In this document: positions 1-6,624 of the stretch, in pieces
Position numbering within the stretch: the first letter of the stretch is position 1
Layout of the letters: the number at the start of each line of letters is the position of its first letter
Source: Trebouxia sp. TZW2008
Taxonomy: Eukaryota > Chlorophyta > Trebouxiophyceae > Trebouxiales > Trebouxiaceae
Assembly: GCA_002118135.1 (NCBI GenBank)
Contig: BDIU01000543.1
Location: 299-17,913 of the forward strand
Length of the DNA: 17,615 bases
Reading direction: 5' to 3'
Notes under the pieces: model-generated
What the model was told of the DNA's origin: nothing
Database searches by the model: none
The model's input: only the letters and a program-made list of their open reading frames with translations
Position numbers and translations under genes: made by a program

Positions 1-41
1 CCTGTAACCAAAAAAAAAAAAGGAAAAAAAAAAAAACCAAT

Positions 42-335
42 TGCGTTGCCGGTCAGAACATTGAAGGACACGCTGCGCTGGTCCGAGCTGATGCTCCTGC
101 CGCCTGTGAACACGACTGATATAGGCGTACTGGTGTTGACCCATCCCTGAGCATCTGCATGCAGGATCTGCGAGAAGATGGCTGCCCCGGTAGAGGTGCC
201 ATCAGCAGTGGCGTAGAAGGTGGCCGAGCCGTTGCTGCTGGTGGCGCTCGCAACACACATTCTTACATTGGGTATGTTGCCGTTGTTGAACATTACTACG
301 TCAGGCACCTTGTTGGTCAGCCCTGGCGCAGACAT
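42..335 (-). CDS. N-terminal exon of an unknown, possibly structural or adhesive protein (partial)
   Basis: The reading frame from ATG at 335-333 stays open for about 98 codons to a long T-run (minus strand) at the window edge. The protein is rich in Ser, Thr, Gly, Asn and Val with alternating polar and aliphatic residues, suggesting beta structure; it includes FYATADGTSTGAAIFSQI (about residues 42-59). This style is reminiscent of repeats in virion or tail proteins and cell-surface proteins, but I cannot assign a family. Minus-strand positions 40-2 form a near-pure pyrimidine tract ending ACAG, a good intron acceptor, so the exon probably ends between 72 and 40 (one donor candidate is AGC|GTGTCC near 71) and continues outside the window. 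Reading the T-run as phenylalanines is unlikely. Two CCTCCCGGAGG palindromes lie 28-61 bp upstream of the start. Confidence 0.5.
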
Positions 336-362
336 GTTGCTGTCTACACACAGGGCATAGAG

Positions 363-396
363 CCCTCCCGGAGGAATTCAGATTCCCTCCCGGAGG
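363..396. promoter_or_regulatory. Pair of CCTCCCGGAGG palindromes
   Basis: The 12-mer CCCTCCCGGAGG occurs at 363-374 and 385-396, exactly 22 bp (two helical turns) apart. Each copy contains the odd palindrome CCTCC-C-GGAGG. They lie 28-61 bp upstream of the minus-strand start at 335, where paired operator-like sites would be expected. A role in regulation is inferred from geometry only. Confidence 0.35.
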
Positions 397-646
397 TCCG
401 AAAGTCGACCTCCGGCTGCCAAGTGGCCCTGCGCCGCCGGCATGTGGTATTACGAGACTAGTTACGTTTCGGATCGCAGCTGGGGCGAAAGACCAACAAG
501 ACGGAACTCCGTCGACACGAATGAACCAGCGCTAACTGGTCAATTGTGAGTCGTTCGGCCGCGATTTATCTGTTCCGTGCATACAGCATGCCTCCGACAT
601 ACGAAGAACTGCAAGAGCAGCAAGCCCCCCTTTGACCTACAACTGC
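397..646. other. Intergenic stretch, no supportable gene
   Basis: No long frame with protein-like composition was found on either strand. A short plus-strand frame at 589-636 encodes 15 residues beginning MPPTYEELQEQQ, which carries a PPxY motif, but it stops at once and no donor precedes the stop. The stretch probably holds promoter sequence for the minus-strand gene at 335. Confidence 0.4.
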
Positions 647-1128
647 TTAACTGTGAAGCTTTAGCAAGACAGGTTTCAGGCAGTGACAAGTTGGCTTGAG
701 ACTTACACACCACGCAAACAGCATCAAAGCAAGCTGTAAGCTGTCAGATGCCTCTGCAGGATTGGGTCTGAGCAAGTGGAAACAGTTTTCAAGGTGATTG
801 AGCACATGTTGTCCGCATACACTTGTCAGCTTCAGAAAGCTTGTTTGGTTTAAGTCAACCCACATGGCAATCAAATGCTGGACTGACACCGGTACAGAAC
901 GCATACTGAGCAATTGTTCAACAGCACTTCGCTGGATTCCTCTTCAGAATGCTGCATATGATTTGCCTGGCTGAGAATTGCTTCATGCTCTTGTGTATTT
1001 TCCTCTGCTGAAAGACCCACATCGCTCAACAGCTGGTATGCACTCCACCCATAGGTCTGTGCGCATAGCACTCCCCGCAAGGGGTGTGCATTGAAGAAGC
1101 CCAGCCTGCAGCAGTCCATGACGTGCAA
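647..1128 (-). CDS. Hypothetical coding region, frame changes midway (frameshift or unseen intron)
   Basis: Two overlapping minus-strand frames look protein-like. The upstream one (about 1128-890) is acidic and helical (for example LSDVGLSAEENTQEHEAIL). The downstream one (about 905-647) is helical and rich in Leu and Cys. They meet around 880-913, where neither frame alone continues sensibly. A CA|GTATGC donor-like site is there, but no matching acceptor gives a plausible intron. This could be a decayed gene, a gene with an unusual splice, or chance. No family recognised. The start is unknown; an ATG at 1216-1214 in a third frame is a candidate for a first exon. It lies downstream of the Fic gene on the same strand. 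Confidence 0.25.
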
Positions 1129-1418
1129 TGTCAGTGCATGCTGTCCGCCACAACACTACACAAAGGTGAAGAGCCTTGAAGCAATCCTCTTGCTTTGGTG
1201 AAGGCAAATTATACATAGTGTTGAAGCTAACTTTTAAGACCCTCTATCCATGCAAATAACCCATACTTATCTAACCACCTTTGAGAGATAGTCTAGCTTT
1301 CTTTATGCCGCCAAGCCAGCATTCAATAAAAAGGCATCCACAATTGCAAACCATGAGTTGGGGTCCCTATCATGCGCTTGCTATTGCAACATTGGGCAAA
1401 GGCAAATTGAGCAAGAGC

Positions 1419-2315
1419 CTACCTCTCCAAGTTGTCAAAGCAGTTCTTCCAGCTTTCCCATCCAGCATGGATTAGTAAGGCAGCGAAGTCTGCTGGTGCT
1501 GACAGAGTCAAGAAGCTGTTGGCTTTGCCGTCTATAGCGCGAGCTGCCATGATGGCGCCTACATACGCTTTTCGAGCGGCGTCTGTTCCATCTGCGCGGG
1601 GGGTGATAGGGAACGGCGTGACTGACCGCAACACATGACTGGCTAGCAAGCGGGCAAGCCTGCCATTCCCATCTGAGAAGGGGTGCACTGTGACAAATTG
1701 TACAAAGAGCACTGCTGCCAAATGGTATAATGTTGGCACTTGATTTGCAATGTTTGCAATGTCACGCAGTGACTGATTGTAGAGGTCGCAGACCGTCAGT
1801 AGCAGTGAGGGGATGAGGTGTGCTGGCTGGTAAAAGAAGATGCCTTCTGCAAAACCCCCATACGCTTCCCCATTCCTGTACTCTCCAGCATTGTGGACCA
1901 GGTCGTGCATTAGGGCGCCATGCACATGGCAGATGACATCAGGAGTGAGAGTGAGGGCCTCAAGACTGTGCTGAGGCTGACATGCTGACATACTCTCATA
2001 ATGACCTGCAAGGGCTTGCAAGGCATCCCCTAATTGCTTTGTCTCTTGGGCTGCTTTGCCTGTGACTGTTGCTGTTGCTGCTTGCAGGACCTCTTGCGTG
2101 CTGTCGAGGTCAGCAAGACCAGTCTCCTCTGACAAGTTGGCACTCAAGACACACTGGGCAACCGCTGCCCTGCAGTAGCTGTTCTGTACGAACTCCTTGG
2201 CAGCTACTGGCAGCTTGCAATACTGCTCTGTCCAAGTGCAAATCTGTGCCAGCTTGTGAGATGTGCCTACATTGACATCCCAAGTAGGTGCCTCTGTGGG
2301 GTGAAAGCGCAGCAT
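1419..2315 (-). CDS. Fic-domain protein (predicted AMP-transferase family)
   Basis: A 298-residue protein with the complete Fic signature HPFSDGNGRLAR at residues 211-222, matching HPFx[DE]GNGRxxR: catalytic His211, the acidic metal ligand Asp215, and the Gly-Asn-Gly-Arg phosphate-binding loop. Upstream, residues 143-172 (GEYRNG then GIFFYQPAHLIP) look like the flap that docks the target. Fic enzymes usually transfer AMP from ATP to a hydroxyl of a target protein. A clean inhibitory [ST]xxxE[GN] motif is not visible; residues 58-66 (SANLSEETG) occupy the expected region but do not fit exactly. I chose ATG 2315. It directly follows a strong acceptor (TTTTGCTGTTACAG at 2332-2319), so a 5' UTR intron or an upstream coding exon is possible; CAG|GTACG at 2546/2545 is a donor candidate, but no in-frame ATG exon was found. 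TAG stop. Fic genes are sparse in plants and algae, so horizontal origin is conceivable. Confidence 0.85.
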   Translation of the reverse strand: MLRFHPTEAPTWDVNVGTSHKLAQICTWTEQYCKLPVAAKEFVQNSYCRAAVAQCVLSANLSEETGLADLDSTQEVLQAATATVTGKAAQETKQLGDALQALAGHYESMSACQPQHSLEALTLTPDVICHVHGALMHDLVHNAGEYRNGEAYGGFAEGIFFYQPAHLIPSLLLTVCDLYNQSLRDIANIANQVPTLYHLAAVLFVQFVTVHPFSDGNGRLARLLASHVLRSVTPFPITPRADGTDAARKAYVGAIMAARAIDGKANSFLTLSAPADFAALLIHAGWESWKNCFDNLER

Positions 2316-2389
2316 TGCCTGTAACAGCAAAACAGAAAAACCATTTAGCCTGTTTGTTGAACAAAGAGGGCTAGAGCAGACACTTTATG

Positions 2390-3300
2390 CACAACATTAT
2401 TTTCCGTCAATCGGCGCTTCCAAGACAGCGTCACGGCAACAGCTGACTGCAACAAGTGACCAGTCAGACAGTGCTAGAAAACGGTGGACAGCTGCAGACA
2501 GCAGGCGCTTCTGTATGGTACTACATGGAAGCCTAAACGGCGTACCTGTTCCTCTGAGAGTCCTGCAGCACACTACCCAGGATGCTGACCGTACTGCCAC
2601 GCCACCGCGCTGCTGTAGTACGAGAATTTAATGTGGGGCACCAGCTCTTATGTGACTTTGCGTCCGCAGGGACTCTTCACGCTGAGAGTACCGTGTGCCT
2701 CACAAAGTTTAGAGCAAAGGCTCAGCAAGCTTTTGACTAGAAGGTCCTCGCGTTAAGGCAGTGCTCAGCGAACGTCGCAAGCTACAACCTTTATACACCT
2801 GCCGCAGTGTGACAAAATCGCTGCCGCTATCTGCCTGTTGCCCGGTGTGGTTTGCTCGGTCACCCGTACACTGCACTGCTGCGAAGTCGAATCTACACGG
2901 GGTCCGTCGTCGCTATGCGTGCAGCGAAACGAGCGTTAGGGCAATCAAGTAACATAAGCGGCACTGCAGCTACCGGATCAGCGCTGTGCCACCAAAAAGA
3001 TCCTCCGGAAAGACGCCCAAGTGCCTCTGGCTGTGTCAAGCTTTAGCGCAATCTAGGTGCGTTCCGCATGGCATTTTTGGCGGATCTGACACCAGAAGGT
3101 CCACTTGCGCTCCAGCTCCTGCAGAGCTGCCTGGACCCCAAACCCCCCACTGGGTGCTTGTTCACGATGTTTTGGTGCAGAGAAGTTGATTGACATGTAT
3201 TGATACCCTGACCACGCTCATTTTTGCGCAAATCTGACTGAGAGGGGCCTGCACATTTCTCGTGACAGTGCGTCCTTTCGAAAGACATTGTCTGGGACTG
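2390..3300. other. No supportable gene
   Basis: Short open frames exist on both strands but have poor, arginine/serine/cysteine-rich composition typical of chance frames. CpG is more common here than in the block to the right. The left edge, just upstream of the Fic gene, holds an ATAAAGTG box (minus, about 2388-2381) that matches the TATA-like box of two other promoters in the window. Confidence 0.5.
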
Positions 3301-3310
3301 TGATGAAGAC

Positions 3311-3589
3311 ATGCTGAAGGGGGTCAAGGCAAGAGTGAAAGCAATACGCTGGCTCGACGGCTGCCTGATCCCTGGCGACCAGGTCACAGACGATGAGCAA
3401 TGCGCCTTCATGGTGTGTTGCCCTTGTTACTCAGCCTGCTTTCTTGGGTCAGCGTTCTTGCTGCCGTTTGTCTTGTTGGGTTTTGTGTGTGGAGAGCTTT
3501 GTGGATCGGCCTACAGGGTGTGCACAGGCAACCCGCGTGTCCCTGTGCCCAAGGGGCCAGTCCAGACGCGGCAAGGTCTTGCTGCCTGA
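3311..3589 (+). CDS. Small cysteine-rich membrane protein, unknown
   Basis: A 92-residue frame from ATG 3311. Residues 1-20 are basic (KGVKARVKAIRW); a hydrophobic, cysteine-rich stretch follows at about residues 33-60 (including SAFLLPFVLLGFVCGELCG), long enough for one or two membrane passes, then a Pro/Gly/Arg-rich tail. The stop comes just before the truncated copy of the 4463-4747 gene begins. No TATA box or TGTAA signal is well placed. It could be chance, but the basic-hydrophobic layout looks like a real small membrane protein. No family recognised. Confidence 0.4.
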   Translation: MLKGVKARVKAIRWLDGCLIPGDQVTDDEQCAFMVCCPCYSACFLGSAFLLPFVLLGFVCGELCGSAYRVCTGNPRVPVPKGPVQTRQGLAA

Positions 3590-3597
3590 AGACATGG

Positions 3598-3707
3598 CAA
3601 GTGACAATTGTTGTTGCACTGCTGCAGCTACAATGACCTCCTGTAGCTCGTGCGGCAGATTTGTACAACAGGTGCATGGCTGGTCTGAACCCAGTAGCAA
3701 AGCACAT
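3598..3707 (-). pseudogene. Truncated, frameshifted copy of the 4463-4747 gene
   Basis: About 110 bp match the first third of the minus-strand gene starting at 4747. Both begin MCFATGFRPxMH, and both encode NLP[HQ]ELQE and then IVAAAVQQQL or IIAAAVQQQL. This copy has one extra A (minus strand TACAAATC against TACAATC), which shifts the frame after about 16 codons, and similarity stops near 3600. A TATATAAAC box at about 3728-3720 (minus) lies only 13 bp before the ATG. Best read as the remnant of a duplication about 1 kb from the parent copy. Confidence 0.55.
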
Positions 3708-3810
3708 TGAACGCTGAGTTTATATAGATTGGTGGGCAAATCAAGGCTGGTTTGTAAAAAATGTAGCTGACAAAACAGCGCATTATGGCAAACGTAGCTA
3801 TCAAGAATGT

Positions 3811-3850
3811 GGAAGCTACCTAGAAGCTGTCATTTTGGTGTATAAAGTGG
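3811..3850 (+). promoter_or_regulatory. Double GAAGCT element plus TATA-like box
   Basis: GGAAGCTACCTAGAAGCTGT at 3811-3830 carries two GAAGCT cores 11 bp apart. ATAAAGTGG begins at 3842, 11 bp after the element. The same layout, with 19 of 20 bases identical in the element and the same spacing to ATAAAGTGG, is found at 9770-9809. A coding explanation is excluded because both copies have stops in all useful frames. Confidence 0.6.
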
Positions 3851-4080
3851 CACTTGCGTTGCAAAAGCACAGCTTTTCTGCTTCCATCTCTGTGATTGAA
3901 CATGAGTGTCACTGCACACACCCTCACAGCTGGGATCAGCCACTGCAGTATGACACTGAGGCAGCCACCGCCATCACGGAGTTTATCAAGGTCTTTGTCA
4001 ACAACAGTGCACGCAAGGATGGACAGGACCTGCGCAGCTTCTATCATGCAGCTTCAGACTGCGGTGACCTGTACAGTTGA
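3841..4080 (+). CDS. Hypothetical acidic protein, start unresolved
   Basis: The frame open from before 3841 to TGA at 4077-4079 has good coding character from about 3900 on: GC-rich third positions and a balanced composition (for example SWDQPLQYDTEAATAITEF and KDGQDLRSFYHAA), ending DCGDLYS. It has no ATG in its own frame. The first ATG after the TATA-like box is 3903, in a different frame (MSVTAHTL), so either a frameshift lies between 3903 and about 3930, or an intron or a non-ATG start is used. The MSVT start resembles the MAVT start of the gene at 9859, which has the same promoter element. It converges on the gene at 4106 with a 26-bp gap. Family unknown. Confidence 0.4.
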   Translation, partial: YKVALALQKHSFSASISVIEHECHCTHPHSWDQPLQYDTEAATAITEFIKVFVNNSARKDGQDLRSFYHAASDCGDLYS

Positions 4081-4105
4081 GCAAACAACACAGGTTGATA
4101 GCCCT

Positions 4106-4336
4106 TCAAGTAGCATCCAAGCTTTGTAGCCGCGCATGTTGCAGTATTGTCGAGCAATCAAAGATGCTAATTTGAATTCTATTGTATTTTTGTTCGTCAA
4201 GACGTTCGCCATGTACCCTGATCGCTTCGCCTAGCTTGTTCACAGCCAACTGCAAAAGCTCAAAAGGGTCCTTGTCCTCCATGATTTCAGACCACATTCT
4301 ATCCTCTGAAACACCGAGCAAGCAACAGAAGTCCAT
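4106..4336 (-). CDS. Hypothetical small helical protein
   Basis: A 76-residue frame from ATG 4336 (the frame is open further upstream, so the start is uncertain). The middle is strongly helical and charged: SEDRMWSEIMEDKDPFEL then AVNKLGEAIRVHGERL. A better-placed ATG at about 4413 (MATTVARLAGYLKA), 36 bp after a TATTTAAG box at 4456-4449, runs into a perfect donor (CTG|GTGAGT) with a good acceptor (TGTTTCAG) 64 bp on, but that join makes a stop codon, so the exon structure is unresolved. Convergent with the plus-strand gene ending at 4079. No family recognised. Confidence 0.45.
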   Translation of the reverse strand: MDFCCLLGVSEDRMWSEIMEDKDPFELLQLAVNKLGEAIRVHGERLDEQKYNRIQISIFDCSTILQHARLQSLDAT

Positions 4337-4462
4337 AGCTTGTAAGCAAACACAATGTAAGTGACTCACCAGGCTTTCAAGTAGCCAGCTAGACGAGCGA
4401 CTGTTGTGGCCATGGCAGTGCCTCTGAGATGATCTGTACTCTTAGACACTTAAATACATCCC

Positions 4463-4747
4463 TCACCAGGCTGGGTGGAGCAACTGCAAGCCTAGTACAG
4501 TCAACATGAACCCTGTGTCTCCAGGCTTTTGATTGCCTGCCCTACATTGCTTGTACTCATGTATAACCCGTATTGTGACATTGCGGTATTCATACTTTGG
4601 CCAGAATGGAATGTTGTCGAGGAGCACATGCACAGGAGCTTGGTGCAATTGTTGTTGCACTGCTGCAGCTATGATGCCCTCTTGTAGCTCTTGCGGCAGA
4701 TTGTACAATTGGTGCATGATTGGTCTGAACCCAGTAGCAAAGCACAT
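4463..4747 (-). CDS. Hypothetical protein, intact copy of a duplicated gene
   Basis: 94 residues from ATG 4747. It begins MCFATGFRPIMHQLY, followed by a helical Gln-rich segment (LPQELQEGIIAAAVQQQL) and a mixed segment with WPKYEYRNVTIRVIHEY that looks like beta strands. The first third is duplicated, with a frameshift, at 3598-3707. It starts 53 bp after the stop of the gene at 4801, on the same strand. The frame ends at TGG TGA in the context AGCCTG|GTGAGG, a usable donor, so further exons are possible. Family unknown. Confidence 0.5.
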   Translation of the reverse strand: MCFATGFRPIMHQLYNLPQELQEGIIAAAVQQQLHQAPVHVLLDNIPFWPKYEYRNVTIRVIHEYKQCRAGNQKPGDTGFMLTVLGLQLLHPAW

Positions 4748-4800
4748 TGTGTTGTGCCACTAGACGTGTTGTGCTGAAAACATTTAAGATGAAATGCACT

Positions 4801-5188
4801 TTACAGAATGCACATGGAATACACAGGGGCTTTGTGGCTATCATCGTAATCCGTGGGCTCAAACCCTGTGTACATGTCCATCACATCAGCAAGAGTCTCC
4901 TTGCCCGCCGCCCTGGTAGCATGGCAGTACCTGTTCAATTCCAACAGGAACTGCCTGACGCTTGTGAACTGACCCTCCTGCCCCAAGACCAGCAGGTCAG
5001 CTGACCTTGCCGCCGGCATGTCATCATGGATGTCCTCATCAAACAGGCACATGTCTAGCGCGATCTTGCCCCAGAAAGCGGCAGCATCCAAGTGGGCGTC
5101 ATCTAGAGGCTCTTCATCAGGGTCCCCTGCCATGGTGTGCATCACCATCTTGTCCTCGCTCAAGCCAAAGCCAGGGTAGAGCAGAAAG
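4801..5188 (-). pseudogene. 3' part of a coiled-coil gene split by the retrotransposon
   Basis: This carries the C-terminal two thirds of a protein whose N-terminal part is at 9496-9706. Its first codons (minus strand from 5188) encode LLYPGFGLSEDKM, aligning with TLHPGLGVGEAKM of the intact paralogue at 12272. Further shared stretches are FxGKxxLD, LLVLGxxGxxTSVxxF against ILVLGDKGKRTSVAEF, and the tail aligning MYTGFEPTDY with WYGWEEAGY. If one GAAAG duplication and the element are subtracted, the two parts total 594 bp, an uninterrupted 197-codon frame. The TAA stop overlaps a TGTAA signal (4805-4801). Function unknown. Confidence 0.85.
5184..5188. repeat. Target-site duplication GAAAG (left)
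   Basis: GAAAG directly abuts the left LTR. The same five bases follow the right LTR at 9496-9500. A 5-bp duplication is usual for Ty3/gypsy integrases. Confidence 0.95.
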
Positions 5189-5397
5189 TGTAGCGTTCAG
5201 CAAGAGTATCCGAGTAATAGCCGTGTCGACAGTCACGATTGATTGTTCAACAAGTCCGAGCAGGGACTTAACCCAGCCAGCGGTCCAAGGATACATAATC
5301 CTGACTAAGCTGGGGTGTACTGATCCATGTCAGCACCAATGTCTGTTACGGTCTTACATCATGTAAGACACATAGTCACATGGCTAGGAATGCTACA
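5189..5397 (-). repeat. 3' LTR
   Basis: 209 bp, starting TGTAGC and ending GCTACA on both strands (a 6-bp terminal inverted repeat). It contains a 19-bp near-perfect palindrome at 5351-5369 with TGTAA on both strands. No classical TATA box is seen. One mismatch to the other LTR, at 5241. Confidence 0.95.
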
Positions 5398-5409
5398 ATT
5401 CCTCCCCAC
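5398..5409 (-). other. Polypurine tract
   Basis: On the minus strand TGGGGAGGAATT directly precedes the 3' LTR, the position of the primer for plus-strand DNA synthesis in LTR elements. Confidence 0.7.
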
Positions 5410-6090
5410 TTAAGTGCTGAACTGTCCACAGTCAGCCTATCTGATCAGCAACAACATGCCAACCAAACAGGTAGTCTGAGATAACAATCCAGAGCACTAC
5501 AGTGAGGCATGCCAGACACAAAGATTGGCAACATGCCAATCAGCAGTTCTTACGAGGGATCAGACAGGTAACCAACCTAATGAAACCCCTTGTAAGACAT
5601 CTTACTGAATAGAAATTGGGTGGTGAGTCCAACAACTACCATGTAAGACAATCAACAACGGCTGCCCTGCTCGTGTGCATACAGCTGTGATGCTTCAAGC
5701 ACCATGCACAAGTGGTGACAATTCACGTTGGTGACAATTCACCTGCCTCAATGAGGTAGCGATCCTCATAGGCAACATACTGATCAGCCCCTTGGCTCAC
5801 AGCATATTTCAGCAGTTTCTGACCGTAGTCAAACTGCACTGACACCAGCATACACAACCAGTCATTCAGTCTTTTGCACAGCCAGCAAACACTGCTAGGA
5901 TGACACCAGCATGGCAAAGCCAGTCAGCCAACCTTCAACAGTGACAATGCAGTACAATGCTTTTCAGCATTGACATGCAACAAATGTGAGTCACAGGGTA
6001 TCAACCCTCATATGACTGCTATTCTGGCCAGAATAAACAAGACCACAAGGTCCACGCTGTGCAAGCAATGTGCAGAGGACAAGCCAAGGC
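5410..6090 (-). other. Retrotransposon 3' noncoding region
   Basis: About 680 bp between the chromodomain stop and the polypurine tract. TGTAAGAC recurs near 5591 and 5643 as well as in the LTR. A minus-strand frame at 5723-5917 encodes up to 64 residues with a protein-like C-terminal half (YGQKLLKYAVSQGADQYVAY). It may be a captured fragment or chance; nothing in it is recognisable. Confidence 0.5.
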
Positions 6091-6624
6091 TCACACAGCC
6101 TGCTTTTCTAGTTGCTTTGTGTGCTGTTCACGTGAAGCAACATAGTCCCAATAATCCTGCACGAGTCGAGGGTCATGGATGTATGCCTCAGGCTCCCAAG
6201 AGTCATTACTCTGGTCATAGCCCTCCCATCTGATCAAGAACTCCCAAAGGTTCTTTCTCGCACCACGGCGATGATCAATGATCCTATCTACTGTCCAAAT
6301 TGTCTGTCCATCAAGGAGCAGCCTGGGCGGCGGAGGTTGAAGCCTGCCGCTTGGGACCCAGGGTTGGAGCAGTGAGACATGGAACACAAGGTGCATTCTC
6401 AATTCAGCAGGCAAACCCAATCTATAGGCCACATTGCCAACCCTCTCTAACACATCATATGGACCAATCCATCTAGGTGTTAGTTTAGGAGTGCCATGAG
6501 TTCTGCTACGCACATGCTTTGTGTTAAGCAGAACTTGCTCACCAACATCATAGGTGACTTCACGGCGCCCCTTGTCAGCATAGGCCTTCTGCCTCTGCTG
6601 CGCCTGTTGCAAGCAGTCCTTAGC
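6091..6624 (-). CDS. Retrotransposon integrase C-terminus with GPY motif and chromodomain (after in-frame TAG)
   Basis: This is in the same frame as the polyprotein and separated from it only by TAG at 6627-6625. The order is QQAQQRQKAYADKGRR, typical of the integrase tail; a GPY/F module (RWIGPYDVLERVGNVAYRL, at about 6469-6415); a proline-rich linker; and a chromodomain (about 6297-6148) with the aromatic positions in IWTVDRII, FLIRWEGY and SWEP. Chromodomains of such integrases usually steer insertion toward chromatin marks. No ATG follows the TAG closely, so independent translation is unlikely. It would be made only by readthrough, or not at all in this copy. TGA stop at 6093-6091. Confidence 0.85.
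   Translation of the reverse strand, partial: AKDCLQQAQQRQKAYADKGRREVTYDVGEQVLLNTKHVRSRTHGTPKLTPRWIGPYDVLERVGNVAYRLGLPAELRMHLVFHVSLLQPWVPSGRLQPPPPRLLLDGQTIWTVDRIIDHRRGARKNLWEFLIRWEGYDQSNDSWEPEAYIHDPRLVQDYWDYVASREQHTKQLEKQAV

Noticed and set aside
159..461. 100-codon plus-strand frame
   Set aside because: It is antisense to the better-supported minus-strand exon at 42-335 and runs through the paired palindromes.
2397..2600. First coding exon of the Fic gene
   Set aside because: Joining its CAG|GTACG donor to the acceptor at 2319 does not preserve the Fic frame from this exon, and the frame that does fit has a stop and no ATG. A noncoding first exon remains possible.
3043..3411. 122-codon minus-strand frame
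   Set aside because: Ser/Arg-rich chance composition, no promoter or poly(A) signal, and it overlaps the better plus-strand frame at 3311.
5351..5650. Recurrent TGTAAGAC units as a possible CRISPR-like or iteron array
   Set aside because: Spacing is irregular, the units are short, and two are the halves of one LTR palindrome.
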